NCBI RefSeq assembly: GCF_024586455.1
Contig: NC_065921.1
Location: 85,248,061-85,312,060 of the forward strand
DNA length: 64,000 nucleotides
Reading direction: 5' to 3'
Source of the DNA: Bactrocera neohumeralis
Lineage: Eukaryota; Arthropoda; Insecta; Diptera; Tephritidae
The position numbers and the translations under genes are program-made. The notes under the pieces were generated by a model. That model did not search any database, was not told the DNA's origin, and saw only the letters and a list, made by a program, of their open reading frames with translations. The stretch's first letter is position 1; each line of letters starts with the position of its first letter. Of the stretch, positions 33,822-46,502 are shown in pieces.

Positions 33822-36800
33822 TGCACCTTAAAATTTAACTATATTTTCCATACAAAACTCTGCACTTCAACTTTTAAACAATTTAATTTCCACGAAAGCT
33901 TGCATATTTCTATTTATTTTAATATCATAATTCTGTTGCTTCACTCATGGCAACTGGCTTGTCCGCCAACAAGACAAGCAGACACAAATGAGACATATAC
34001 GCATTGCCATGTGGCAAATGTTCCTGCCACATTTGCCATTTTCACTGTCAAGTTTGCCGGTTTCAGTGTCGGAATATACTTGAAAATCATGTAAAGGTAT
34101 ATTTTATGTAAACACACAAACACATGCACATATGTGTAAGTTGTGTGTGTAAACGCATTTGTACCGTCATCACTGTCGCAACGGATAGACTCGTCTGTTG
34201 TAGCATGCAAACTGCCATGTGACTGTGGCATAATGCAACGTGCAAGCGCTTGCAAGCACATTTGTGAGTGTATTTGTGTCGGCAGGGCATAAATATTATA
34301 AGAGGAAGCATATTTCTGTTAAAAAAATTTAATGTTTGTGCAAACGTCATAATATTTTAAAATGCTTGAATGCTGGAAATAAACTTGAATGTGAGCAGAG
34401 TGGTGCTAAAAATGCAGAAAAATTGTTTGAAAAATTTATATTACTTTAATTTCAACTCTTTTAATGGCAAAATTAAATGTTTAATTTGGTTGATTAAAGT
34501 TTATTGCTGTCTAGTAAGCTGTTCTAATATTTAACAACCCAAACTAGCAATTCTACTTGTAGTTTCAGTATTTTCATACACATATACATATATATCTATG
34601 TATGTATATACTTATCTACAACTGCAAGCTGCCTTTTTCGTTGATTGCATTTTATTGATTCCCAATGGACACAGTTTTAGTTATGCACACGTCAAATTAC
34701 TTTCAAGTACATGCAATTACCAGCATTATTATTTATAGCCTACTTTGTGGGGTGTATAAATATTGGATACGCCGTTACCGTCATATATCACATGGTTCTA
34801 GCCGTAATCTAGATTAATTTGGGGATGAAAAATTCTGAGGAGTTGCACCATATTCAATGAATATTAAATGATTTTTCAAGATTCATTTATTTTGGCGCGT
34901 GTCGCATGAAGCTACTGGAGAACTTCGTGGCCTAAGTGGAAGTGGTTGTTCTACGATAAATATAAGTAATATAAAATGTATATAGCATTCTTAAAAATAG
35001 TCCTCTTCGATTTGTTTCGCCTTCGTTCATTACATTTTAGCTCTACTTTCTTGTCACAAAATGTTACGAGATCTAATCGCTTTCTATACTGACTTTACTT
35101 AATTTTTGTTTATTTACTCTAAAACAGTTGTTTGTTCGTTTCGCGTCTGTGCAAGTTTTGATGGGTTGAAGACAGCTTTTAGTCATTTTGATGAGAAGCA
35201 ATATAAATATACGTCTCATCCAGAAAGTATTATAGAGTTGAAGTGTAAGACAGCAACTCCAAATAGGGTAATACCCTTTAAACACCAAACTTCGATAGCA
35301 TGAAACGATCCGGGGTATCTGAAGCCTCTAAGATTACCTTTTGGAATAATTTCTTTGAAAAACAGCGGCCAAATTTCAATAGCTGAAACAATGCTTGGTC
35401 ATAACTGGGATAGTTGAAACTTCTTCTTCAATGGAATATTTTCTTATAAGCGAGGCTGAAAACAGTGGCTGGTAAGCCAATAAGTCATTATATTTTTAAG
35501 ACCAACTCCTCAGTATAGAATTAGTACCAAAAGTAATACAGTTTTCTACTTTTAAATTATTTCCAGAACTCCGTTCTTTATTGACTAAACTTTGTAATTG
35601 CTAATAGATTTTTAGAATAATGTTAACATTCCATTCATAAATTTTTGCAAATATGTCTGCCTGTCTTTGGAAACAATTGTGTCTCAGTATTTTCAGTAGT
35701 TCTAAAATACTTAGTGTACGAGTAGTTATCAGGTTTAATTAGTTCAACCTGCTGTGGTGAGAATTTCAAGCAAGCGAAACTATGTATATTGAACTATTTT
35801 CTGAATAAGTTAAGCAAAAATAAACATATCCGCCAAACATTTCTGCTTCCCTCCTTGCATAATCGTATCAAATCTTGCTCCTTTTCGGGCATTTATCAAC
35901 CAATCGCCTGCCCGCCTGCTCATTTGCCGGTCTCTAATCGCCATTAATTCTCATTAGTGGGTGCATTTAACGCTTTATGGTGCGCCATTTCTCCAACAAC
36001 AAATGCAACTCCCAACGGGATGCCAGATAAAACGAACACACCACGCTGTATTAGCAAATGAACAAACGAAAAAAAAAATGTATCATCGGTTGGGTGGAAA
36101 GTGTTACTCTGCCACTTACTATCATTTATTTGCTTTTTTTAGACACTCGCGTGCAAATATATTTATTCATATTGCGTACGTTTGGTAAATCCTTCGTTTA
36201 TTTGTTTTCCTCTATTTTTTTGTGGTTTATTCTTTTATTCGTGCACATCCTTGGTGTTTATAATATTAAAATACGCCCAAGGGGTTGGTGGTTTGCTCGG
36301 TTAGTTGTTTAGCTGTTTGGGTGGGCGCTCATGCGGGATACGCGCATTGCAGCGAGATGGTCCTCAGCCAGACACATAAATTTCAGTGTTGCATTCGCAT
36401 GAGTTTACTTTTATTTTTGTTGTTATTGCTTTGCTTTTGCGTCAACGGCAGGTCCCAAAACTACATAAATAAAAAAAAATTGAGAAAGGATGCTCTCTAG
36501 ATATTAGTTAACGACGTTGCGTACAAAAATGCAGTAAACACCGATGTCGGTGGCAGACAACGAAGAGACAGTGCCGCGATTACCAAGCAGCTCGCCACGC
36601 TTACAAATGGAAATAAATTAGCGCTAACCTGCGGTGTTTTGTGTAATTCTCTTCCCCGCGCGTCTGCTAATTTAATGCTGACGTTTTTTTTTTAACGGTT
36701 TATTTGTTTAGCTTTAATTTTTAACCCTTAACCGCATTTGGTTTGGGTCGCGCGGTAGAAATTTTAGTGAAACAAGGGTTAGTTTGGTTAAAAGTCACCG

Positions 36801-38045
36801 TTTCTATTGTGTTGTTGTCAAAATATTGCCGTGGTAAAATCAATACGATCATAAAACAATATTTTTCATGGCGTTGTTGTCTTTGTTTTCGCCTACCACA
36901 TGTTCAATTTATCAAATATGCACTTAACCTCAAAATAGTGTGGTTAATAAAGCAAGAGGTAGATACATGGATGTCATTGAAAGTGACGGGTATGTCACAT
37001 AGTGATCAAACCCGATCCCGGTTTTCAAGGTTTCTTTATACTATTTTCGTAAGACACTTTATTTTGTAGATCTTTCTTACAATTATAAACAATTTGTGGC
37101 AGGTTTAGCTTCCTATTTACAATTTTCGGCAATACCGAAGATCATATAATGCAGAAAAACTGTGAAACTAATATACCAAGTTTAGAATTTTTAATCAATA
37201 TAAAAATCCTAGAGGTTTGCAACAAATTTGTAAATTTTGGCATTTCGGTAAATCCCGAAAATTCTGTAAATCCAGAAAATTCTGTAAATATCGAAGAATT
37301 CACAAAAATAATAAAATCTGGTATTTATTCTGTAAATTTTGAAATTTTCCAATCCTTAACAAAACACATTTATTTAGTCCCAATATAATATCTATCTCGA
37401 AATAAATCCACTGATGAATAATGTTCTGTACTATTTGAGAACATCGTTAATATTAAAATAATGAATCCCGAAATTTCTCTAATCCTGATACCACATCAGT
37501 ACCGCAACAGTTTACACATCTCTAACTCTACCGCGTAATTGTCGCGACCTTCACAGCTCGATTAGCTATAAATAACTTATTTGATTTCATTGTCTTTCTG
37601 CTTAAATGTTCACAGCTGTGCTCAAACGCTGTTTTTTTTTGTGACAGCTTGTTGTTGCTTTTACTTTTGTTATTATTTGCTCAACTAATGTGTATTCATT
37701 ATTTAATGGTGTACACACTATGCGCTTGGCTGTTGACAATCTGCTTGATTTTTTAGCTGTTTCCATATGGCGAAGTAGAGATGAACTTTTTTAGAGACTT
37801 AGGAAAGTAAAACAAATCACTTGAGTGCTTGAAAAGAAAGTAAAAATTTCATGTCTGCAATTCTTGTGATAGAAAGTTCTCGACTTTGTTCAGTATAGCG
37901 ATCGCTAGTGTAAATTTGAGTGTGCATACGCTGAACATTTCTCTCAACAATTATTTGTTTTTGCTTTGTTGTATAATTGCATTTGATTGAAGGTAAAATG
38001 TTTTCATCGAGCTTACATTAGCCTTTTGGCACAAATTTGTCAGCG
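33822..38045. other. 4-kb stretch without a supported gene
   Basis: Short ORFs only. A 37230-37290 segment contains a small direct repeat (GTAAATCCCGAAAATTCT and GTAAATCCAGAAAATTCT). Nothing else recognisable. Confidence 0.45.
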
Positions 38046-38117
38046 TCCTCGATAGTATAGTGGTCAGTATCCCCGCCTGTCACGCGGGAGACCGGGGTTC
38101 AATTCCCCGTCGGGGAG
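38046..38117 (+). tRNA. tRNA-Asp (anticodon GTC)
   Basis: 72 nt. Acceptor TCCTCGA pairs with TCGGGGA (one G-T pair), discriminator G as expected for tRNA-Asp; anticodon stem CCCGC/GCGGG around loop CTGTCAC, anticodon GTC; B box GGTTCAATTCC; A box TAGTATAGTGG. No intron. Identical to the gene at 45400-45471. Confidence 0.97.
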
Positions 38118-38125
38118 TTCATTAA

Positions 38126-38134
38126 TTTTTTTTT
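38126..38134 (+). terminator. Poly-T terminator of tRNA-Asp
   Basis: Nine T residues begin nine nucleotides after the tRNA end, with further T runs behind. Confidence 0.85.
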
Positions 38135-41100
38135 ATTTTTTTTAATTAATTTTCCGTTTTTTAAATATGATTTTTTTTTTATTTACGAATGAATTAAAAA
38201 CAGGAAAGTTTTCTCTCAAGTGCAATTTTTTTGGCCAATTCATATGTAGTGGTTGGTTAATTAAGTGTATGTGTATAACAGTGCATATTTTTAATAACGT
38301 TGAGAATTGCACTTTATAATTTTCATTCAAATGTTACGGCCTTGCTATTACATATGTATTTTTTTATTGGGGTTATGGTAAGAAGTAAGGCTGTGCTGAT
38401 TTCAATATTTTTTGGAGGATTAAATAAATAAATAATAATATATAGTCTTACCCCCAGACCTTAAATCTGTTCCATGCGAAAGAGTTTAGACTAATATATT
38501 AAATAGGGTCCAATAGTATGCCTCAGAGCCCTTGAACTCACTGATTATTAAATTTAAAATTCACCTTTTATATACAAGTATGACCTTGTTTTCCCACATT
38601 TCTAGTTCTGAATTCTGATTTTGTTCAATAAAAGAACAAATACCGCCAAATACACTCTCGGTAAATACATAGCAGTGAAGCACTTCATTTCGTTAATTAC
38701 AAAATACAAATATGAGCATTTTCAATTTGATTTTCATTACATTTCATTGCATTTCCAAACACTTGAGTGGTCAACACTTGCAAAATTGAGTGGCGAGTGG
38801 GCGAAGCGAGTGGGTGACGAAGTCTGCGGTGGTCAACAAAAAGGACGACGGCGAGAAGAGAGGTTGCCGGTCATCGCGCGCAGGTTGATGAACAGTAAAC
38901 GAACAGTATTTGAAAAAAAAGGCAACATTAACAAATAATAAGAATAAAAGCACACACAATTGTAGAAAAGGCGGTGAAATACGCGGTTTAGTCAATCGTT
39001 GGCACTCGAATTTTAAGTGAATTTTGTGCAAATATTCATATTTACATGGGAACGACAAGGGTGCTAGTGCATGTGCGCTGGGTAGAGATTGTGGGCTGTG
39101 CCGGCCACACGGGCAATCAAAGTTAAAATACGCCCATGCACTCATGAAATATTGGCCAAGCGAAAAAAGGCCGAACAGCAAGCTTTCAAGTGTGTCGCGG
39201 TAGAGGAGGCATGCACCCGATAAATGACGGCTTTTGGTGTTGCAGCTTAATTCAGATTTTCAATACTGCCAAGGGCAGACAATGGGTCAGACAGGCATGG
39301 CGTGGCGGCCAGCCAGCAGCAGACCAGACGGCAGTCAATATTCCGTGTGACGCGAGCGAAAGGGGTTAACAACGCCGACCAGCCGCCGAAGGTGATTATG
39401 ATGTTAAAGCTGCTGCTGCTGCTGATAATGGCAATGCTGAACTGAACTTGCTGTGGACACACAAGCGCCACAAATTTGTTCAAACATTTTACTAATGCTG
39501 GGCGATTTTTTGGCAAGTAAAACTCATTCCTTTTCGGTTTGGGGGAAAATCGCATAAAAAGTGTAAAGGCTTGCGTGCATTGACTGCCGATTTGTTCGAT
39601 GATTTTGAATTATCCCAGCATTTGATATATTTGCATAGCTGAGCGTTGGCTGCAGCCGCTGCGGTCGGGCGTATTTGCTATGTGGCCTGGTTGACCGTGA
39701 CCATGACCATGAGTGCGCCAACCACAGCCACCGACACAGCACCCGCCGCTGCCATCGCTCAACGATACACTCGTATATTGTCAATACCATGAAATGAGTC
39801 GCCAATATATATTGGATTGTTGCCATAGCACCAATGCAGCTGCCAAACTAGTCACTGTCTGTCCGCAGTGCCAACCATTCTACTTCATGCAGCCGCTCAG
39901 CTGTCGATACGCCTGTCTGTCTGCCTGCGTGTCCGCCCGCCTCTCTGCTTGTGTGCACAATACATTTTCCACTGTGAAATTTACATAAAAATCGCATTAC
40001 ACTTAACATCCACTTTGCTAAACGAACCATGCAAATTTTTCGTACCCCCAAACCATGCGCCATACTCCAAGCTCCACTCAGCGGGCTTTAGTCCTTTTTC
40101 TTGTATGCCGTCTGCCATGCCTGCCTGTCTGTCTCTCTGCGTGCGTGTATTGCCGCTCGCTTGGCAGATTTGCTCAGCGCATTCGAATTTCCAATTCGGC
40201 TCTGTCGTTTTCATTTTCATTTCAATTTCCAATTTTATTTCGCTGTATCAATTCGGGTCCTTGTTTGGGTGGGCATTCACCACATTTGAGGTTTTATTTT
40301 ATTTCCTGTCGGGAAACCGATCATCAACGGTTTTGGCAATGAAAACTTTTGCTGTCAAAATGGGCGAGTGCTTTTATTTACTAGCGAGTATTCGAGAAAT
40401 GGTGAGAGTGAGTGAGATTGTGCAAGAGAGGGAGATAAGAATTATTTAATAAATAATTTATTTAATGCCTTTTCGAGTGCTTTTGAGAATACTCATACCG
40501 CAAATGCATAATAGGAATATATTTGTACAGTTTTTTTAATACTTTGCTTTGTGGTACTCAAGATTATGTCTTTGACTTTTTGTTGAAAGAGAGTAAATAG
40601 AAAAAGCAATATCCGCTGTTTGTTGGCTTTGAACTGCCGATTTACTCTAATAGATATATTTTTGCAAGCACAAAAGGAGTATAACTAACAATTACTACTT
40701 GAGTAATTTCTATGAAGATCTGTAACTCTTCTTCGGTCCCTAATTTTATGTAATTAATACTGGTGAAGCAGTTAAAAATATCTGTGGGCTTAAAATTATT
40801 TTGCTTTGTTGAAACTCTGCTCGGTTTTACACAGTTACAGTGAAGACATGCCTTCGTTGAAAACTCCGATAGCAGTGTTGCTATACTGGCATTGAGCTCG
40901 CTGACAGTGAGTTCAAAGCTAGGCAAGGAGTGAATGACCTCATCAACAGTGCATCAAGTAAAGTTTAGTTAGGTTAGATTACAGATCGACAAATATCTTT
41001 GAGCCTGTCATAAATTTGTTGCGACGTCTATGTCTTTTGGTACGCCGAAGGTAAGATTACCGAGATGTTTCAACCTCAGACTTGCAAAGGCTGGAAAATG

Positions 41101-41424
41101 GAGGAGAAAGTGTCTGGATGTTTCCACCGCACCCTCCTTCATATAACTTTGACAATAAGCGTCCGACAAGATTTAAAACCTTATCGCAAGAATGCCTTTT
41201 GAACAGTGTCCAATACCTACAATTGCGGCAAGATGAACGTTCTACTTTAGAGCAGAGGGACCTCGCACTCGCGCAAGAACTGGCCATCGATCAGCGTCTG
41301 CTGAACGCACCTGGGATCCATTGGTCCAAGTCTAAAACGCAAGACACCAATAGAGATCCAATTCGGCCCCATTCTGACGTAAGCAGGGCAACTTGTGTTT
41401 CAAGTTACTTCCATATTAAACCTT
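38135..41424. other. 3.3-kb stretch without a supported gene
   Basis: GC-richer at 38760-40330 with CTGTCTGTCT-type repeats, giving long chance ORFs, including 193 codons at 39868-40449. The 41082-41424 segment forms part of a 132-codon frame that runs into LINE sequence; I cannot assign it, but it may be an upstream part of the retrotransposon fragment. Confidence 0.45.
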
Positions 41425-41655
41425 TCTGCTTGGTGACAGCGAAATCGTTGGAAATTGTAAAGCCGATGAGCTTGTATTAGCTTCATTAGGAATGAGATCT
41501 ATGAGCTTCGCGAGAACTTCGCATGCTTTGGGGTTGCGAAAGCCTTCTGGCCCAGAGTGAAATATAAATAGTCAATTGAACTGCTAGCTCTTGCCAAGAC
41601 ACACATCGCCGCAATGATTAGCGTCCTAACTGGACCCTGTGCCATTGGCATTTAC
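41425..41655 (+). pseudogene. LINE RNase H / C-terminal fragment (I- or R1-like)
   Basis: Translation of separate frames gives SEIVGNCKADEL (the end of a retroelement RNase H domain, where the motif is usually GN.RADELA), then KAFWPRVKY, and LLALAKTHIAAMISVLTGPC followed by AIGIYA (the LTGHC-type block found after RNase H). Internal stops and frameshifts show that it is dead. It abuts a different LINE tail at about 41656. Confidence 0.7.
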
Positions 41656-41970
41656 GCGGTGAATGAGATATACGACGACATTGACATATCTCAGCGAATT
41701 AAAAGGCAGCGGCCACGCTGACTAAGTCATGTCGTCCGAAAGGAAGAAAACACTCCAGCTTTGAAAGTATTCGACGCAGTACCCGCCGCGGGAAGCAGAG
41801 GAAAGAGGAAGACCTCCACTCCGTTGGAAAGATCAGGTGGAAAAGGACCTGGCTTCGCTTGAAATATCTAATTGGCGCCACATTGTGAAAAGGAAAAACG
41901 ACTGGCGCGCTGTTGTTAACTCAACTATAACCGCGTAAGCGGTGTCTACGCCAATAAAGAAGAAGAATAA
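41656..41970 (+). pseudogene. 3' end of a second LINE family with GAA-rich tail
   Basis: Frames read NEIYDDIDISQRIKRQRPR, LSHVVRKEENTPALKVFDAV, then, after a frameshift, RWKDQVEKDLASLEISNWRH and NDWRAVVNSTITA. This is the C-terminal domain typical of LINE ORF2 proteins (…RLRW.SHV.R…RPP.RWKDQV…). It ends with AATAAAGAAGAAGAATAA, a GAA-type tail at 41952-41970. The antisense fragment at 48230-48385 is from the same family. Confidence 0.8.
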
Positions 41971-42189
41971 CCTAACAACTTTATTGAAAACCTTACCTAC
42001 CTATCATAATCAGCAGTTCCAAAGTCAATTTCATTTGCAGGTGAACGATTGTATTGGTGAAAGGGTCTCTTATGCTAAGGTCCACAGTTTCATTTGCGTT
42101 TGGGTTTTTTATACGCAACAAGTTGCTAAGGAGAGTATTATAGTTTTGTTCACATAACGGTTGTTTGTAAGTCCTAAAACTAAAAGAGT
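41971..42189. other. Short spacer
   Basis: Nothing recognised between the LINE tail and the repeat at 42190. Confidence 0.4.
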
Positions 42190-43060
42190 CAGATATGGGG
42201 TTATATATACCAAAGTGATCAGGGTGACGAGGAGAGTTGAAATCCGGATGTCTGTCTGTCTGTCCGTCCGTCCGTGCAAGCTTTAACTTGAGTAAAAACT
42301 GAGATATCATGCTGAAACTTTACACGTATTTGTTGGCTCCAGAGAAGGTTAAGTTCGAAGATGGGCAAAATCGGCTCACTTCCACGCCCACAAAATGGCG
42401 AAAACCGAAAACCTATAAAGTGTCATAACTAAGCCATAAATAAAGATATTAAAGTGAAATTTGGCACAAAGGATCGCATTAAGGAGGGGCATATTTGGAC
42501 GTAATTTTTTTGGAAAAGTGGGCGTGGCCCCGCCCCCTACTAAGTTTTTTGTATATATCTCAGAAACTACTATAGCTATGTCAACCAAACTCTACAGAGC
42601 CGTTTCCTTCAGGCATTTCCATAAACAGTTCAAAAATGGAAGAAATCGGATAATAACCACGCCCACCTCCCAAACAAAGGTTATGTTGAAAATCACTAAA
42701 AGTGCGTTAACCGACTAACAAAAAACGTCAGAAACACTAAATTTTACGGAAAAAATGGCAGAAAGAAGCTGCACATTTTTTTAAAAATTGAAAAACGACT
42801 GGCGTCGCCCACTATGGACCTAAAACCATATCTCAGAACTCCTCGACCGATTTCAATGAAATTCGGTATATTATGTTTTCTTAACACCTTGATGACGTGT
42901 ACGAAATAGGAGTGAAATCGGTTCACAACCACGCCTTCTTCCAATATAACGCTATTTTGAGTTCCATCTGATGTTCAAATACGAGTATCATTTGCCAATG
43001 ATGATACCGGAATAAAACTGGTATTTGAAAAATATGTAAATGACGTTAATGATCTTTATC
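42190..43060. repeat. Dispersed repeat with TGGGCGTGGCC motif
   Basis: Contains TGTCTGTCTGTCTGTCCGTC, GGCTCACTTCCACGCCCACA, AAGTGGGCGTGGCCCCGCC, CCACGCCCACCTCCC, CCTCGACCGATTTCAATGAA and GAAATCGGTTCACAACCACG. From memory this is a layout of a very common non-coding repeat in higher flies (seen in Drosophila and tephritids). No transposase; ends not fixed. ORFs here (for example 42461-42718) are incidental. Confidence 0.6.
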
Positions 43061-45399
43061 ACTTTATCATGCAGAGTACAAAATGTTTCATTTGCTAGTT
43101 TTACTTTTTTTTTGGATCAAAGTTGGAGGAATTATTTAAAATAGTCAAGATTCTGTACAAAGCGGTCTTCGGTTCCTCAATCCGGTTCTTTAGTTTCTTA
43201 ACTCTTCGTTTTATGCTCTGAACCGGAAATCTGCGTCTGCTTGTAAAGTTTCTAACTGTAACTCTTAAAAAAAATTGTTCGAAACTATTAATTAATATTT
43301 GTCTTGTGCTGGATAACCTGCTGCAGCGTAAACTTTGTTAATAATTATTAAATAAATTATTTCTGACATGACAGCACAATTCCGATTGTTTACTTATATG
43401 AGTTTACACAAGTTATAATCTTCGATAACTAAATACATTGTATTATTCATACGAAAACCGACTTACTCAGTAGCCAATGAACGCTTCCACTGGGGCTACC
43501 AACAGGCACACACACCCCCACATACCTGGTCATACCGCACCCACCTACAGTGTACGGAGTAAATACAAATAAACTGCATTGTTTCTAAGAAATTTAAGTA
43601 CACAAATACACACACATCCACACCACAAATGGTTAGACCAAATATATTTATCTTGCAACAAAAGCCACTCAGCTGCTACTTTATTCGGTGAGTTATTTGG
43701 AATTTCTTTTGCGTGACAAAGCCAACTAAATTATGTTTACAATCAAAAGTAAACAAACACACACACACACTCACACGCAAAGCAGTTTAGCTCTGGGGAA
43801 GTGGGTGCTGACTGCTGAGGAACTTTACTGACTTTTCACTGAGTTCATATATTTTCTTTATGTGAGTGGACAAAACTTTGGCGACGAGCAAATGAATGGC
43901 TGCCTCCGAATGGACGGATGGCTGCTTGCATGCAAGGTGGTGTTGCAGTTAGCACAGCAGCAACAACAACAATAATAAGTGCTGGTGCACCGTGGCGGCA
44001 GCTAGTTGGCCGGCCAATATTTATTGCACTGTCAGCAACAATGAAAAGTTAGTTGTTTGCTGCTGCTTGCAGTTGTTTATTTTATTGCAGCTGACAACTG
44101 CGCAACGAAATGCAGCTACAACTGCAACAACAACCACACAAATGCAAGTACAAGCGGTGGAGAGTAGACAAAAGTGTGTGTAGTAAACTTTTAGGCGTGT
44201 TTGCAGCGCTTCAGTTCATTTGACTTGCGCGTGTGGCATGTAGCAGGGGTGGTGAGAGCGCGAGGTTGCCTTCGGAGGGGGTGTAGTGTGCATTACTACA
44301 GCCTGATTTTCGTTTCGCTAGCGGCCAGCCTTGTTGACTGTTGTCAAATCAGCTTTTAACTGCTCACGTGACTGCACGCAAGTGAACGCACACACTCAAC
44401 TTACGACGACAACCATACAAACAAATATGCATATATATGTACATATACATATATGTACATTTGTATGTGTGTATGCACTTGCTCGTCCATTGAAAACTGC
44501 TTGACTGTATCCTTTCTACACGCTTACCTATGCCATTTGCCCGCTGATTAAGCAGCGTAATTTAAATTTGTATTTTTTGCTGCAGTTATTCCTTCGTCCT
44601 TTCTACACCCCATCATTGCAATCGTTTATCTGTGCGCCATATATCAATCGTTGACATTTTCAAGGGTTTGTCATTAATTTTACAATGACTTTTTGGCTGC
44701 CATGGCAAACCGAACTTTGCATACATTCGCATAACTAGCGCTTACACACGCTCACATACACATGTATGTATGTATGTACACTTACACAGTTATGTACGCT
44801 CAAACGCATGCGCTTTACCCGCCTGCTCGGCATCGCTTTATTAATAATGTGTCTTTTTGTCATAAAATTCGAAAAATGAAATGAAAATATTTGTCAATTG
44901 TCTGCTCACTGCGTTATTGAATAGTTGTTGCTGTTGTTTTTGTATTGCATAACAGTTGTTGGCAGGACTATTCGACAGCCGTACGATTTTTCGGCTCATT
45001 TACTTGATATGCTTGCGTTGAACGGCTTGTGAGCGTGTGTGTATATATCTATACCGTTACAATGTGGACGCATTTTTCAGGTATTTTTCTGCCTGTCAGC
45101 TGTCTCATTAATTTTTAATTGACTTTCGTAATTAATGGCACAATTTCAGTGCGTTCACGAAGCATGATATGACAACTGTTAAAGATCATGTGACTATTTC
45201 ATTAAGTGTGTCTACTCGGTTTTCTAAGTGCAGTGCGGTTTAAGTTGGCATGATAATAAGATGTATAGAATAATAAAAATAATTGATGGAACGGTTTCGT
45301 ATTTAAGAAGAAAAACGAGAATACATTTTCTAATATCAATTGTAAGTGTCTAATTGAGTTTTATTTTCTTATAACTTTTCTGACAACGAAGGGACGCAG
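43061..45399. other. Gene-free stretch upstream of tRNA-Asp
   Basis: CAACAACAA and CAGCAG runs at 43950-44150 and TATGTACATATACATATATG near 44430. Such CAA/CAG-rich DNA is common in fly introns and enhancers but no exon is visible. Confidence 0.45.
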
Positions 45400-45471
45400 T
45401 CCTCGATAGTATAGTGGTCAGTATCCCCGCCTGTCACGCGGGAGACCGGGGTTCAATTCCCCGTCGGGGAG
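45400..45471 (+). tRNA. tRNA-Asp (anticodon GTC)
   Basis: 72 nt, base-for-base identical to the gene at 38046-38117, including discriminator G and loop CTGTCAC. Downstream T runs are weaker: TTTT at 45497-45500 and TTTTT at 45503-45507, about 25-35 nt after the end, so the primary transcript may have a longer trailer than that of its twin. Confidence 0.96.
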
Positions 45472-45502
45472 TCTAAGTGGTTCTGCACGAACTTTATTTT
45501 AA

Positions 45503-45507
45503 TTTTT
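45503..45507 (+). terminator. Likely terminator of the second tRNA-Asp
   Basis: First run of five T after the gene, unusually far downstream for a fly tRNA. Confidence 0.55.
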
Positions 45508-45860
45508 ATTACATTAACATTACAAAAACCTTTTAATTTTCCTATAAATATTTCAAAATACGTAAATAAATATTTTAAGCCCTTTTGCGAAACAATTTTT
45601 GTTCGAGATCTTTGCTAAGAACACACGACAGTCACCATAATGTGTTATTTATGATCGAGTTCATCAGAAAGTGACTGCATGGTGAATAACAACACAACAC
45701 GAAGTTATTTTTGGAGAAACACGTAGTGGTGGGATGTGGTGTACGGTGTAAAATTGATTTGTGCGATCGGTCAGCGAAGCTCTTTGACTAACAAACGCGA
45801 GATGGCGCTGTAGACATCTTAGTAGTAATGGCGATCAGTCTCACATTACAAATCGTAAAA

Positions 45861-46502
45861 TTAAGGGGTAATATGCGTTTCCTCGGGTAAAAACAGTCTT
45901 TTTCAACAATTTTTTGTTATATTAAAAACGAAATATTTTATTAGAATTTTTATTGTTACACATACACTACTAACAAAGAAATTCTGAAATTTTTGAAAAA
46001 AAAATTTTCAAACTCGGCGATTGCGATCCCATTTTCATGATCATCTAAAGTGAAAAATACGTATTTTAGTTAAAACCTTAGCTTAGAACCTGGACGAAGG
46101 AAAAAACTGAGCATTTGATTTTTCCAGACATTTTTAGAAAAATATTTTGGTAAAAATTTTGCGATTTTTTTTTCAAATTGTTGTCATGGAAAAAAAATCC
46201 TTTGTTCAAGTTTTTAAGAATTGTTTCTGAAAAACCTGTGTAAAATTTCATGAAGATCGTTTGAGTAGTTCTCGAGAAATCTTGCCAACCGACTTCAGAA
46301 ACACAGTTCCGAGAAAAACGGGCTTAAAGACGGGTTTAGCCTACCTGGCCTCGAGCGCACAAGTTCTCAAGGCTGTATTTCCGAAACTATTATTTGAATC
46401 AAATTCAAAATTTAGAAAAATATTCTAGAGATGTTGCAGAATTTAATAAGGGAATAAGAAAACTCGATTTTTTGAAACCCATAAACCCATGTAACTCCTT
46501 AA
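45861..46502 (+). mobile_element. TTAA-flanked MITE, copy B (intact target site)
   Basis: A 634-bp element (45865-46498) between perfect TTAA duplications at 45861-45864 and 46499-46502. The left end is GGGGTAATATGCGTTT and the right end AAACCCATGTAACTCC, the inverse of GGAGTTACATGGGTTT. Co-linear with copy A at 3018-3625. The short ORF at 46394-46627 crosses the right end and is incidental. Confidence 0.8.

Noticed and set aside
39868..40449. 193-codon plus-strand ORF
   Set aside because: Generated by CTGTCTGTCTG-type repeats; overlapping frames on both strands are equally open and no protein family is recognisable.
42200..43060. CCACGCCC-rich repeats as transcription-factor (KLF/Sp) site cluster
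   Set aside because: The motifs belong to a dispersed repeat layout that I know to be abundant in flies; clustering reflects repeat structure rather than local regulation.
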